DNA of 41,723 nucleotides from Candidatus Margulisiibacteriota bacterium (GCA_028715625.1 JAQURL010000017.1:1-41723); one strand, 5' to 3'. Positions 17,661-26,875 are shown, counted from the stretch's first letter. Made by a program: numbers and translations. Notes: generated by a model from the letters alone, not told the origin.

Positions 17661-18650
17661 ATGCTTCATAAAATTATTGCTGTCACTATAGAGGACTGCT
17701 TGAATATATTATTGCCAAAATGGCTCAAGGCTATGAAGGAAGCCAGTATTATTGCCGGGGACCTTGTTCTGGAGAAATACTATGGCACCATCAAGCCCCT
17801 ACAGGACAAGGATTATTCCGAGTCTGTGGATGAGCTTAAGAACGCTTTGAAGAGCGCGGTTACAGAAGCTGATTATGAAGTGCAAAAAGTGCTCCTTATC
17901 CGCTTTATTGAACTGGGATTACATGAACTGATGGGCGTGCTTTCCGAGGAGGATAACGAGCAGATCGCCGCTCTGGAAAAAAAGTTTCTACATCGGGGCG
18001 AGCTTCCGGCCAAAAGGTTAACGCTGGTCATCGATTCGATTGACGGTACGGGCTGTCTGATAAACACCAATTCCGAGAACCATGTTTTAAAGAGAGGTAA
18101 TCCTGCAAACAAAGATAATTTCGGCATAAGCATCGGTCTGGCATATGGCAAAAAGATCATTGCCGGAGTAGTGTATATGCCAGCCAGGGATATCCTTATG
18201 TCCACTTCTATTCTCGGCGAAACCAGAATAAATAATAAAATTGTCAGGATAGATAAAAATCAGCGGTTTTCAACTTCTGACCCGGTTAAGCTTAGTTCTA
18301 CACTTAAGAAGTCTCAACTAATTCCCGACTTTAAAGCTCTTGATAAACTTTTGTCGAATACCAAAAATACTGATTCTACCGTGGCCAATATGCTGGCTTT
18401 TTTGAAAGGTGAAATGAAGATATATATTTCCGAAGGTATAGATTTTACTGACTTTAATATGTGGGGGTTGATGCTGCGTAATGCCGGTGGTTTTATGGGC
18501 AATCTGGAGGGCAACCCCATAACCGAAGAAGACCTGCTGTTAAAAACGGATAAAGGCTGGTTTCTGAAAGGGTTTTTTATGCTGTCACCATCACGGGAGT
18601 ATCAGCAGAAATTAATAAAAGTTCTTTTAGAAAATAATTTACTAAAATAA
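17661..18650 (+). CDS. Inositol-monophosphatase-superfamily phosphatase
   Basis: A 329-residue Mg/Li-type phosphatase. Motifs in order are TEADYEVQKVLL (Asp71), LSEED (Glu96-Glu97), VIDSIDGTG (Asp125, Asp128, Thr130), the core FGISIGLAYGKKIIAGVVYMP, and near the end DFTDFNMWGLMLRNAGGFMGNLEGNP with Asp264 in place of the usual WDxAAG aspartate. The superfamily includes inositol monophosphatase, FBPase/IMPase, CysQ-type nucleotidases and others, so the substrate is open. The extended N-terminus (about 45 residues) is longer than in simple SuhB. GGAGAG six bases upstream supports the ATG. It leads a three-gene unit: the FBPase-like gene starts three bases after its stop. Confidence 0.85.
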   Translation: MLHKIIAVTIEDCLNILLPKWLKAMKEASIIAGDLVLEKYYGTIKPLQDKDYSESVDELKNALKSAVTEADYEVQKVLLIRFIELGLHELMGVLSEEDNEQIAALEKKFLHRGELPAKRLTLVIDSIDGTGCLINTNSENHVLKRGNPANKDNFGISIGLAYGKKIIAGVVYMPARDILMSTSILGETRINNKIVRIDKNQRFSTSDPVKLSSTLKKSQLIPDFKALDKLLSNTKNTDSTVANMLAFLKGEMKIYISEGIDFTDFNMWGLMLRNAGGFMGNLEGNPITEEDLLLKTDKGWFLKGFFMLSPSREYQQKLIKVLLENNLLK

Positions 18651-18653
18651 CCT

Positions 18654-20786
18654 ATGATGAAAAACAAAATTATCAGTACTTTTATCCATACGGATAAACC
18701 GGTTTTGTTTTACAGGGAAGACAGACAACAATCTTTAATACCTTACAAATTTAATAGCGGCTCACATATTGTAATTGAATTAGCTGAAACGAAGAATGAA
18801 CAGGACTTTTCTAATGCCACAGCAAATATTTATGGAAATTCTTTTTCAAAATTAAATTACTCAAGTGTTCTTCAACTGGATTCTATGGTTGTGGTTTTAA
18901 AAAAAGAGGGTGTTTTGAGCCCTGCTACTTTAAAGGATTTATTAAAAGCAGTAAAAGATGGCAGAAAAACGATTTCCCTGGATCTGGTTTCTCCGGAATA
19001 TATACAATTTCTCCATAAGTTTGATTCTTCAATAAGCATTGTTTGTATCTCCGACCCGCATGGCACACCGGACAAAATGATGGAGGGCATGAGACTTTTT
19101 CCGGCGGCCAGATTTTTATTAAATGGTGATTTTGTAGATCGAGGCGAGCCCGGTGGCCAGTTCACAACCAATATGCTTTTGACCTCTATTTTTTTGGATA
19201 AAACAGGAAAAGCAACAAACACGCAGGATGCGCTGGCCGTGATGGGCAATCATGATGCCATGCTTTTCGGGGCAGCCATTGGAGAGAAAGCAGCGATCTG
19301 CGATTTATTACGTCTGGCTTTTCGTTTTAACGAACATGAATATTTGGCCGATAAAATGGGTCTGAATTTTAGCAGCCTGATAGCTCTGGCTAAGAAACAG
19401 TACCATGAACAGGGCTTTCAGGGGATTTATACTTCTCGTGGTAATAATATTAAAATAAAAGGCGAATTTGTTTCCCAGAATCGTCTACTGGAAGTTCTTA
19501 CCACAGAAATGCTGCTTAAACTTGTTTTCAGTGATATAGATATAAAGTTGACCGAGGACGAAATGAATTTTTTACACAACATAAAATATTCCAGAAAACA
19601 CAAACCTTTAATTGATAAAAATCTGCGACTCTTGGAAAAGAAGCTAACGATCTTAAATCGTCTGGAGAAACTTGAGCGTGCTATAGTTGCGGCTATTACT
19701 GTAACAGACACAAGGACCCAAACTTATATTGCAGGTGTTGAGTTATATAAGGAAGAGATAACTTTTCTTAATGATTTTCTGCACCTGGATCAGACACAAT
19801 ACATAGTGAACACACTATTAAAAATACCTACAAATAAAAGCCAGCGGGAAAAAGAGAAAAAAGAAAGGGTCAAAATATTTACACGGATAATTACTGATTC
19901 GGAACGAACGAAGCTGGCGCGGATAATCAGGGGAGACCATAATAGCGGACAGCTTCTTTCTCTAGAAGAAGAGCAGGTTATACTTGACCTGCAGCTTCAG
20001 ATAATTTCCAATAAAAGATTTCAGGAGTTAGCTGAAATGGGATTTTCCAGTTTTAAACTTTATCAAAAACAAAAAATTGGGGAAAAAACGTTCCTTTTTA
20101 TGCATAGCAATATTCCGGTTGACGATCACGGCAATCTACGCCCGGTTGAAATTGACGGTGTTCAATATTCAGGGATTAATTACCTTACTAAATGTCAGGA
20201 AAAAGTAGATGAAATCGGTAAACGGTATCGGGATTTTATTCAAAATTCTCGGAACGCAAAGCCGGTTGAAAAAAGAAGGCTTATCAAAGCATTCTTAAAT
20301 GAAATTAATGAAACAAGGGGATTTTTATACAAACTGGCCTGGGACTATGAAAGCCCATTATTCGGCAGAAACATAACGACATTGGAACAAACCAGAACAT
20401 CTAAGTATACAGGATTATGGGCTGAGCCTGAAGATCCCTGGTTTTCGGTTATACAGTCTGAAAAAGGAACCAGAGAAGCTGCTGACAGATTTTTTGAACA
20501 AATAGCGCTACAATTAGAAGTTGAAAAAGACAATATACAGATTATTACTGGGCATAAACCATCTAAAGACGGTCTTCCCAAAGTTTATGCAGATGGAAGG
20601 ATAGTTTGTATTGATGCCGGGGCTTCCGGAGTTTATGGAAACATGGGCGCCTATTTATTGTTATCCGGGAAGGGCACTATTTATGCCATGTCTTTAGCTA
20701 ACGAAAACAGCAATTCCCCCGTCTTAAAAAAATATGACATTTTCCAGCTAAATACTCAAACTAAAAAATTTGAGATCATCAAGTAA
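18654..20786 (+). CDS. Class III fructose-1,6-bisphosphatase-like metallophosphoesterase
   Basis: A 710-residue calcineurin-type phosphoesterase. Metal ligands are in SDPHG (Asp134, His136), GDFVDRG (158-164), GNHDA (198-202), MHSNIP and GHKP. Beyond these it resembles the Firmicute class III FBPase: after GNHD, LLRLAFRFNEHEYLADKMGL and IALAKKQYHEQGF; then IPVDDHGNLRPVEIDGVQYSG, SPLFGRNITTLEQT and IDAGASGVYGNMGAYLLL. It differs in having about 130 extra N-terminal residues, and only about 20 residues between DxH and GDxxDR instead of about 100. Sugar-bisphosphate hydrolysis is inferred. It is cotranscribed with the IMPase-family gene upstream (3-bp gap) and probably with the MutS-like gene 42 bp downstream. 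Confidence 0.8.
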   Translation: MMKNKIISTFIHTDKPVLFYREDRQQSLIPYKFNSGSHIVIELAETKNEQDFSNATANIYGNSFSKLNYSSVLQLDSMVVVLKKEGVLSPATLKDLLKAVKDGRKTISLDLVSPEYIQFLHKFDSSISIVCISDPHGTPDKMMEGMRLFPAARFLLNGDFVDRGEPGGQFTTNMLLTSIFLDKTGKATNTQDALAVMGNHDAMLFGAAIGEKAAICDLLRLAFRFNEHEYLADKMGLNFSSLIALAKKQYHEQGFQGIYTSRGNNIKIKGEFVSQNRLLEVLTTEMLLKLVFSDIDIKLTEDEMNFLHNIKYSRKHKPLIDKNLRLLEKKLTILNRLEKLERAIVAAITVTDTRTQTYIAGVELYKEEITFLNDFLHLDQTQYIVNTLLKIPTNKSQREKEKKERVKIFTRIITDSERTKLARIIRGDHNSGQLLSLEEEQVILDLQLQIISNKRFQELAEMGFSSFKLYQKQKIGEKTFLFMHSNIPVDDHGNLRPVEIDGVQYSGINYLTKCQEKVDEIGKRYRDFIQNSRNAKPVEKRRLIKAFLNEINETRGFLYKLAWDYESPLFGRNITTLEQTRTSKYTGLWAEPEDPWFSVIQSEKGTREAADRFFEQIALQLEVEKDNIQIITGHKPSKDGLPKVYADGRIVCIDAGASGVYGNMGAYLLLSGKGTIYAMSLANENSNSPVLKKYDIFQLNTQTKKFEIIK

Positions 20787-20828
20787 ACCAGACGAAATTT
20801 CTTTTTATCAGCAACGATATATTGCTTA

Positions 20829-23800
20829 ATGGTTTATAAAATTATTTCTCTAACGGGCCAGATGGCTGTAGAAACCAACAAAATCCTCGCAAGAGGATTA
20901 AAGCTGTTTGCTCCTCAACGAAATGGAATCGACACCAGACTGCTAACGGATAATCCTGGCGAACTGGTCAGGATCAGGACAGACGTGCTGGTTATAGATG
21001 GCCGTACTAATATTTGGGAAATGCTGAAAAGTCCTGTTGTGAATGCAGATATCCTGAATTCCAGGGTACAGGCATTACGAACTATAAATAGTCTAAAAGA
21101 CGGACTTTACGAAAAACTTTATGCAACCAAAGCTACAGCCATGCGGTTGTTCAGTTTTGAAGAGGCTTATGAGAACTGGGATGACCTGAGAAATGCAATA
21201 AAAGACCTGGAAGCAGATAAATACAGGGGAAAGGATGACGCTTATTCCCAGATTTTTTTAATGCCTGCTACTTCTCTGGATGACGCCAGGCTGGATATAC
21301 ATAAACACATCATGCTCATCAGGCAGATGCCCGGAGAGTTTTTTAAGTTTGTCGCGGATGACTTATATGAAGCGTTTGAGAAAGCCAGAAAGTTTTCACT
21401 GCAAGACTTAAAAAAAATTTACGAGACCAAAGACCGGAAAGCTTTCTCTGAATTAAAAAGGAATATAGAAAATTTCTGTGGGGTTTTTTCCAGATGGGAC
21501 AGCGTACTTATTCTGGCGGAATGGATAAAAAGCGGTTATTTAAAGCCTTCTGAAAATACAAATGGCAGTACTCCGGAACAGGCTTTTAATGTTTTTGATT
21601 TCAGGCCGCTTCTTTATGGAGATTACCGTAGATATTACGAAAATGTGCCTAATGATATTAACCCTGGCAAAACTCTGGAAGTGTTTTGCGGAGGGAACGG
21701 TTCGGGCAAAAGCACCTGGCTTAAGACCAGGCTGGGAGCGCAATTGCTGCATCAGAACTTTTTACATGTCAACGCTGATTCGGCCAGAATGCGTCAACAC
21801 CGACAGATAATTTACATTAACCGGGGAGGCAGCGGATATGGGGAAGACCTGAGTGCTTTCGGCAATGACATACAAAATAAGCTTTTGTCATTTTTGCCGG
21901 ATTTACAAAATGATGCCATGATTTTTCTCGATGAATTCGGTTCTACCATACCGGAGCAGGAGGCTTATTTTCTGAAAAGAGCTCTGATGGATTATTTGCT
22001 GGTAAGGAACGCGAAGATATTTTCTGCCACTCACAATGAGCTTTATATCAAATGGTTAAACAGACATAACAGAACTGATTTCGGTCTGTACCATCCTCTT
22101 TGCGCACATAATAACGGTGGAGACATTGTGTATACCTATAAACTTAAAGAAGGAGCTGACTCCGCGCATACTTTTAACGTTTTCAGGATGGTTGGAATGC
22201 CTGATGAAATAATAAACAGGGCCGTTAATTATTCCTTAAGGAACCAGTCGCCATTAGCAAAGATGGTTATTTTATCTCAACCGATAGAAGCATACACATC
22301 GTCGGAAAGAGAACAAAAAAAACAAGAAATAGCCGGATTTATGGGACTTTCCAGGCTAAATGAAATGGTGCGCAACGAACAAGGCTGGATTCTGAGGCTG
22401 TATCAACCGTTAGATTACAAAGAAAAACCCGCCAGATGGTTCCCGGACCAGGATATATTCCATCAGGCAAGCCACCCGCCACATCTCAGCAAGCTTAGGC
22501 CCAAATTACAATTCGATTTTTTTTCTTATTCCGGTGATGAAAAAATAATGTTTCCTTCTCAATTGTTTGGAAAATACAGCCACTTAAATGTTTGGGACTC
22601 GACCTTATGCGGGCTTACCAGCTGGGGGCTAACCAACAACACAGCCGAGCTTCTGGAAAAGCAGAAGTTTTTTGACGAACTCACAAAAATTCCCTTTGAG
22701 GAAGCTGATAAAATTTACAATGAGGCCAATATGTTCAGATGGGTTGTAAATTTGTATTTTGATCGGAGGTACAAAAAAGAGTTTGATTTTGATTTAAAGG
22801 ATATGTATAGATTTAATCATGTCTGCTGGGATGAATTTATAGCAAATCTGACAAGAAACTCCCAATGGTATGGCCCCGGAAGGCTTATTGACTGGTTTAT
22901 GGGTTTGATGGAAATAGAAAAAGCATTAGGCGTGTTACCGCCAGACTTCGAGTTGAAACATCAGAAAAAACTGGAAAAGATACACAAGACTGCCGATTTG
23001 ATCAGTCGCATAGAACTTGCGCAAATTAGAAGCAGCCAGACCTGGAATGAAAAATATCAGAGAAGCGCGAAAACAGCTAAAAAAATAGAAGAAAAGTTAA
23101 TGGAAGAGCTGCAAACACTGTGGCCTAAAAATTTAAACACCCTGTTAGAACAGATCAAGGCTATGGCAAAAACAATTCGTTCCCAAAGTGTGCCGATAGA
23201 CGTATTGGCACTTGATACTCAAAAAAGAAGAGAAGTTACAGGACTGATAGAAAAATACAGAATATTCAGGGAAAAATTAAGAAGACATGAGTCTGATTCC
23301 GAATATCCTGAAAAAGGCGCGCATGCGATGTTGCAGATTATCAGGGCTATAAAGGGTGAAGGAAACTTGCTGAAGCCGCTGATAAAAAGACTAAAGGAAC
23401 TGGATTCTGTTCATGCTCAGCGGCTGGCTAATTATCTTGATGAAAACTTTCATTGCTCTGACGTTGAAGAATTTATTAAAGTTTTGAATATCAACAGAGA
23501 TATAGGCGAAGGAGAGAAAGAATACCTTGGAGAATTATATTCCGGAGATGATAAATTATTATCTCCTGTTTTTGAATTTCTCGGTATTCTGCATATAGCG
23601 CATCAGATAAGGAAACAGGGCTGGGCCAAGGTAAAATTTAATAATACAGGCGAAATAGACATAAAAGGCATGTATCATCCGGCTGTTGAAAAATCGGGAA
23701 ATGAACAGGTAAAAACCGATTTTCAGATGAGCCCAACAACAGCTTTTGATATTCTGGAAGGAGCGACAATGGGTGGCAAGACTTTTCAGATACAGGAAGT

Positions 23801-24425
23801 TTACTGGGCTTTTCGTCTGGCGCATAGCCTGGGATATGTTCCTGCGGATTATGCCGATATTCCGGCCATCGACGGTATAGTTTATATTGACCGTATTCTG
23901 GAAGATGAGAAAAACAGATTAAGTGCCGGACAGAATGACGCGGCTACCTGGACAAAGATTATAAATAATGTTCGGGGGAAAATTAGAGATATGTCCGCGA
24001 GGAAACACTACTGGTTTGCCATAGATGAAATGCTTTCCAGCGTACCCAGACGTTATCAGCAGGGACTGGTTATTTCTATCCTGGAAGAGCTGAAAGCACT
24101 TGGCCAGAGAGGACAAATATCCATGCATAATCCGGAGCTGGTTTCACTTTTACTGGAGCTGGACCCGGAAGCTTATACTGTGCATCATCCGCAAATTGAA
24201 TTAAATGCTGATGGCGGAATTGAAAAATACACTTATCGGATTGTGCCCGGCAGAAGCCTGGACCGGGAAGGAAATCACAGCGCTTTTTCCCTGGAAACAG
24301 CAGAAAAAATGGGCCTTCCAGCCGAAATCATTGAAAGCGCCAGAAACTACCGAAAAAGTCATTTTCAGGAAGAGAGTGGTAATGTGATAAAAATTTCCGC
24401 GTGGCAAAAAGCCAGGGAAAAATAA
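20829..24425 (+). CDS. Tandem (two-unit) MutS-family ATPase protein
   Basis: A 1198-residue protein with two MutS-type units. Unit 1: core/lever region at about 40-250, then VPNDI before Walker A GGNGSGKST (288-296), Walker B MIFLDEF (364-370), switch histidine SATHNE (399-404) and the tail YTYKLKEGADSAHTF...GMPDEIINRA. Unit 2: core/lever at about 585-900, MYHPAVE (948-953), Walker A-like GATMGGKT (978-985), GYVPADYADI, Walker B FAIDE (1063-1067), ISMHNPEL (1097-1104) and GLPAEIIESAR. MutS proteins work as ATPase dimers with composite sites, so one chain could be a built-in dimer. There is no N-terminal mismatch-recognition domain with a Phe-x-Glu motif and no Smr domain, so it is neither canonical MutS nor MutS2. 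No ribosome binding site is evident. The stop is one base from that of the convergent gene. Confidence 0.82.
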   Translation: MVYKIISLTGQMAVETNKILARGLKLFAPQRNGIDTRLLTDNPGELVRIRTDVLVIDGRTNIWEMLKSPVVNADILNSRVQALRTINSLKDGLYEKLYATKATAMRLFSFEEAYENWDDLRNAIKDLEADKYRGKDDAYSQIFLMPATSLDDARLDIHKHIMLIRQMPGEFFKFVADDLYEAFEKARKFSLQDLKKIYETKDRKAFSELKRNIENFCGVFSRWDSVLILAEWIKSGYLKPSENTNGSTPEQAFNVFDFRPLLYGDYRRYYENVPNDINPGKTLEVFCGGNGSGKSTWLKTRLGAQLLHQNFLHVNADSARMRQHRQIIYINRGGSGYGEDLSAFGNDIQNKLLSFLPDLQNDAMIFLDEFGSTIPEQEAYFLKRALMDYLLVRNAKIFSATHNELYIKWLNRHNRTDFGLYHPLCAHNNGGDIVYTYKLKEGADSAHTFNVFRMVGMPDEIINRAVNYSLRNQSPLAKMVILSQPIEAYTSSEREQKKQEIAGFMGLSRLNEMVRNEQGWILRLYQPLDYKEKPARWFPDQDIFHQASHPPHLSKLRPKLQFDFFSYSGDEKIMFPSQLFGKYSHLNVWDSTLCGLTSWGLTNNTAELLEKQKFFDELTKIPFEEADKIYNEANMFRWVVNLYFDRRYKKEFDFDLKDMYRFNHVCWDEFIANLTRNSQWYGPGRLIDWFMGLMEIEKALGVLPPDFELKHQKKLEKIHKTADLISRIELAQIRSSQTWNEKYQRSAKTAKKIEEKLMEELQTLWPKNLNTLLEQIKAMAKTIRSQSVPIDVLALDTQKRREVTGLIEKYRIFREKLRRHESDSEYPEKGAHAMLQIIRAIKGEGNLLKPLIKRLKELDSVHAQRLANYLDENFHCSDVEEFIKVLNINRDIGEGEKEYLGELYSGDDKLLSPVFEFLGILHIAHQIRKQGWAKVKFNNTGEIDIKGMYHPAVEKSGNEQVKTDFQMSPTTAFDILEGATMGGKTFQIQEVYWAFRLAHSLGYVPADYADIPAIDGIVYIDRILEDEKNRLSAGQNDAATWTKIINNVRGKIRDMSARKHYWFAIDEMLSSVPRRYQQGLVISILEELKALGQRGQISMHNPELVSLLLELDPEAYTVHHPQIELNADGGIEKYTYRIVPGRSLDREGNHSAFSLETAEKMGLPAEIIESARNYRKSHFQEESGNVIKISAWQKAREK

Positions 24426-24426
24426 A

Positions 24427-25272
24427 TTAGCCCCGCCAGCGAGCTGTTTGTCCGCGCACATCCACATGAACAAAAGGGCCATGCGCGCCATTGCCGGGAT
24501 ATATGCCTATTCCTCCCGCTAGTTCGCGGTAACGAGCCTCTACGCGTTCAATAGCCGCTGCCAATATCTCTGAGTCGTGTATATCTACCTTGCCGTCGTG
24601 GTTCAGATCATCAGACCAGCCGCGCAGATTGTTATCTACGTAGATATCAATGGCATCACCGTACATATGGCGGCTGAGTTTGCCACGGCCGCGGGGATCA
24701 CCGAAATTGCTGTTGCAATATGGGGATCGGAAGCCGCAGAGTACCGCCAGATGGCGGATCTCGTACCCCTCACGTTTGAGCTCGGCAATGATCAATTCCA
24801 GTTTATCTACGAGCTTGAGATCAAGGACCATATATTTTGGCCAGACATCAGGCTGGTCTTTGGAAACAAAATCACCGAGCCGGAAATGTTCAGAAACAAG
24901 CAGATTGATATTCTCCTTCGTAACCTCAATGAAACCTGCGGGTTTAGCATAGGCTGCCGAGGGTACATTACCATTTTCAAAAGGCCAGTTGCCCATAATA
25001 TATTTGCCGATACGACCTTCTTTTTTTATAGAAAACGGCAGGAGAGTGATCGCACGAAGGTTCTCAGTGAGTGTTTTGACTGTTTCGGCTGAGCCTGGCA
25101 TTTGGAGAACAACACGTAATTTTCCACTTTCCCCCAATAAGCCTGGTCTAAAGCCGGTTGAAGCTGTTTCTTGTATTTGATCCGGCTGGTTTATTTTCCA
25201 GCCGCTAAGAGACAGCAAAAAAATAGCTGTGACCAAACAAAAAGCAAATGCAGTTAGTAATTTTTTTTTCAT
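24427..25272 (-). CDS. Exported peptidase M15/DUF882-like with a dockerin-type EF-hand
   Basis: A 281-residue protein with an N-terminal signal or anchor (LLTAFAFCLVTAIFLLSLSG). The catalytic-looking part is at about 145-281: GYEIRHLAVLCGFRSPYCN, SRHMYGDAIDI with zinc ligands His202 and Asp209, and HGPFVHVDVRG with His269, the His-Asp-His pattern of M15 and DUF882 D,D- or L,D-carboxypeptidases that trim peptidoglycan peptides. Between them DDLNHDGKVDIHDSEIL (221-237) fits one dockerin/EF-hand calcium loop (DxNxDGxV...D), an unusual insertion. Its neighbours upstream are two L,D-transpeptidase-type genes, supporting a cell-wall role. Confidence 0.83.
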   Translation of the reverse strand: MKKKLLTAFAFCLVTAIFLLSLSGWKINQPDQIQETASTGFRPGLLGESGKLRVVLQMPGSAETVKTLTENLRAITLLPFSIKKEGRIGKYIMGNWPFENGNVPSAAYAKPAGFIEVTKENINLLVSEHFRLGDFVSKDQPDVWPKYMVLDLKLVDKLELIIAELKREGYEIRHLAVLCGFRSPYCNSNFGDPRGRGKLSRHMYGDAIDIYVDNNLRGWSDDLNHDGKVDIHDSEILAAAIERVEARYRELAGGIGIYPGNGAHGPFVHVDVRGQTARWRG

Positions 25273-25340
25273 AATATGACTTGGGATATATATTTTACTT
25301 TACCAGTATTGAAAAGAAAAGTCAAAATTCATGAAGCGGA

Positions 25341-26162
25341 TTAATAGATGTAAACTGGTGTACCTGTCGGCACGAGAGGATAAAGCCTGGCTATATCTTC
25401 ATTGCGCAATCGCACGCAACCATGGCTCACAGCCTGACCTATAGATTCCGGCTGGTCGGTTCCATGAATGGCATAACCATCACCCAGTTCCAGGCTATAA
25501 GGCCCAAGCACTCCTTTATAGCGGCGCTGTGAAGTGCCCACAGGTGGGACCAGCAAATTCCCATCCAGCACAATATCTTTTTTTGCTGTTGCTTGGAGTA
25601 TAGATTTTTTTCCGTCTGCAAAAATCCGGACAACCTCAGAACCTTCAATCCTGACAATGGAGCCGTCAGAAAGTTTAAGTGGTTGTCCCAGATAAACCAG
25701 CCCCAGCCCTCGTTTGCGAGCTTGTTCTACATAGTGCCAGTCGGGCGGTACCCACACCGGCGCCTCTTCTTTGTCCTGAATTACCAGACGTCCACGCGGC
25801 GTTTCAAACTTCCAGATATTTGCTCCTCCAATATTTACCAGCTTTTTTTCACTGCTGGTCGCAACAGGTGCGCTGAATAAAACTGTGCCTTTTTCTTTTA
25901 GCCAGAGTTTATGCTCGGCTATGCTGATCACAAGATAAGGTCGGTCATGACGCGGGGCTGTAGTGGTTATAACAGTTTTTAATTGTTGTGCAGAGCTGTC
26001 TACTGTCCTGCGAGCGCTTTCATAAACCTCAAGCCGGTCCTGCATGGTCAAATAGGCCAGGTTGCGCCTAAAATAAACCGAAACCAGCATGCCAAACAAC
26101 AAATAAGATGTTATAAAAAAGATTATTAATAGGATTATTAACCGAATGACCAGATTACGCAT
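25341..26162 (-). CDS. L,D-transpeptidase (YkuD domain), membrane-anchored
   Basis: A 273-residue protein with an N-terminal transmembrane anchor (about 5-30) and a short coiled region. The YkuD domain (about 75-273) begins YLVISIAEHKLWLKEKG. Its active-site blocks are YAIHGT (His233) and SHGCVRLRNEDI (246-257) with nucleophile Cys249 and His247. The family makes 3-3 cross-links in peptidoglycan or attaches proteins to it. It starts two bases after the stop of a paralogue lacking these residues and lies 68 bp upstream of the M15-like peptidase gene, a likely envelope operon. Confidence 0.93.
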   Translation of the reverse strand: MRNLVIRLIILLIIFFITSYLLFGMLVSVYFRRNLAYLTMQDRLEVYESARRTVDSSAQQLKTVITTTAPRHDRPYLVISIAEHKLWLKEKGTVLFSAPVATSSEKKLVNIGGANIWKFETPRGRLVIQDKEEAPVWVPPDWHYVEQARKRGLGLVYLGQPLKLSDGSIVRIEGSEVVRIFADGKKSILQATAKKDIVLDGNLLVPPVGTSQRRYKGVLGPYSLELGDGYAIHGTDQPESIGQAVSHGCVRLRNEDIARLYPLVPTGTPVYIY

Positions 26163-26164
26163 TA

Positions 26165-26869
26165 TTAGTAAAAATATACTACCATTCCCGGTAGTAATTC
26201 CTTTCGGATAGCCTCAGCATCAGTTGTGGAAATACGAACACTACCCGGTAAGATGTATGAATCGTCAGCAAGCGGGCCCGAGGCAGGTCTGGTATAAATA
26301 ATTGTACCGCTATCGAGGAAAATCGCCAAAGGGCCAAGCGCTCCCGTAATTGAGTTGCCGGATAAAGGCTTAAGACCACGTTGCTTATAAACCCAATCAG
26401 GTACGATCCATGGAAAGCTGCCATCCACCACCTTGATAACAAGACGCTTGCCGAGTGGAGTAGTGAGCCGTACGCGGTCCGGTGATGAACCTATAGTAGA
26501 GTCTTTTCCGGTACTTATGCTCATTTCGCGGAGTTGGGCTCCTTCACGCGTCAAGACCATTACGCCTTTCTTGGTATCTATAGCCAGATGAACTGAGTTG
26601 TCTTTCCAATCCATTTGTTTTGTGAGCTCAACAGCCAATGCAAGCTGGTTTTTTTCAGCAGAGGCCATAGCCTCGATACGACGTTGTTCAGCAAGCGTCA
26701 TCAGGGTTTGCATATTTTTCAATTCATAGTGAAAAAAAACAAGGCTCGAAAGCAGCGTGATATTGATTATGATTAGAATAATAATAGCCGTTGCCAGAGA
26801 CCAGGCAAGGTATGGATAGCTTTTCCTGAATTCAAGCCAGCGAGAGAAAAATGATTTTGTGAGCATCAT
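26165..26869 (-). CDS. YkuD-like membrane protein lacking the catalytic residues
   Basis: From the ATG at 26869 the protein has 234 residues: a membrane anchor (YLAWSLATAIIILIIINITL), a helical stretch and a YkuD-like domain. It aligns with the L,D-transpeptidase encoded next to it (TPLGKRLVIK..., WIVPDWVY, GALGPLAIFLD, PGSVRISTTDAEAI, LPGMVVYFY). However, the active-site block SHGCVR is replaced by LPGSVR (His to Pro, Cys to Ser) and HGT by a YTR-type sequence, so it should be inactive. It may bind peptidoglycan or regulate its partner. I chose 26869 because a TTGGAA-17-TATAAT promoter ends six bases before it; the longer frame to 26941 begins inside a terminator hairpin. Confidence 0.78.
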   Translation of the reverse strand: MMLTKSFFSRWLEFRKSYPYLAWSLATAIIILIIINITLLSSLVFFHYELKNMQTLMTLAEQRRIEAMASAEKNQLALAVELTKQMDWKDNSVHLAIDTKKGVMVLTREGAQLREMSISTGKDSTIGSSPDRVRLTTPLGKRLVIKVVDGSFPWIVPDWVYKQRGLKPLSGNSITGALGPLAIFLDSGTIIYTRPASGPLADDSYILPGSVRISTTDAEAIRKELLPGMVVYFY

Positions 26870-26875
26870 TGTGCT

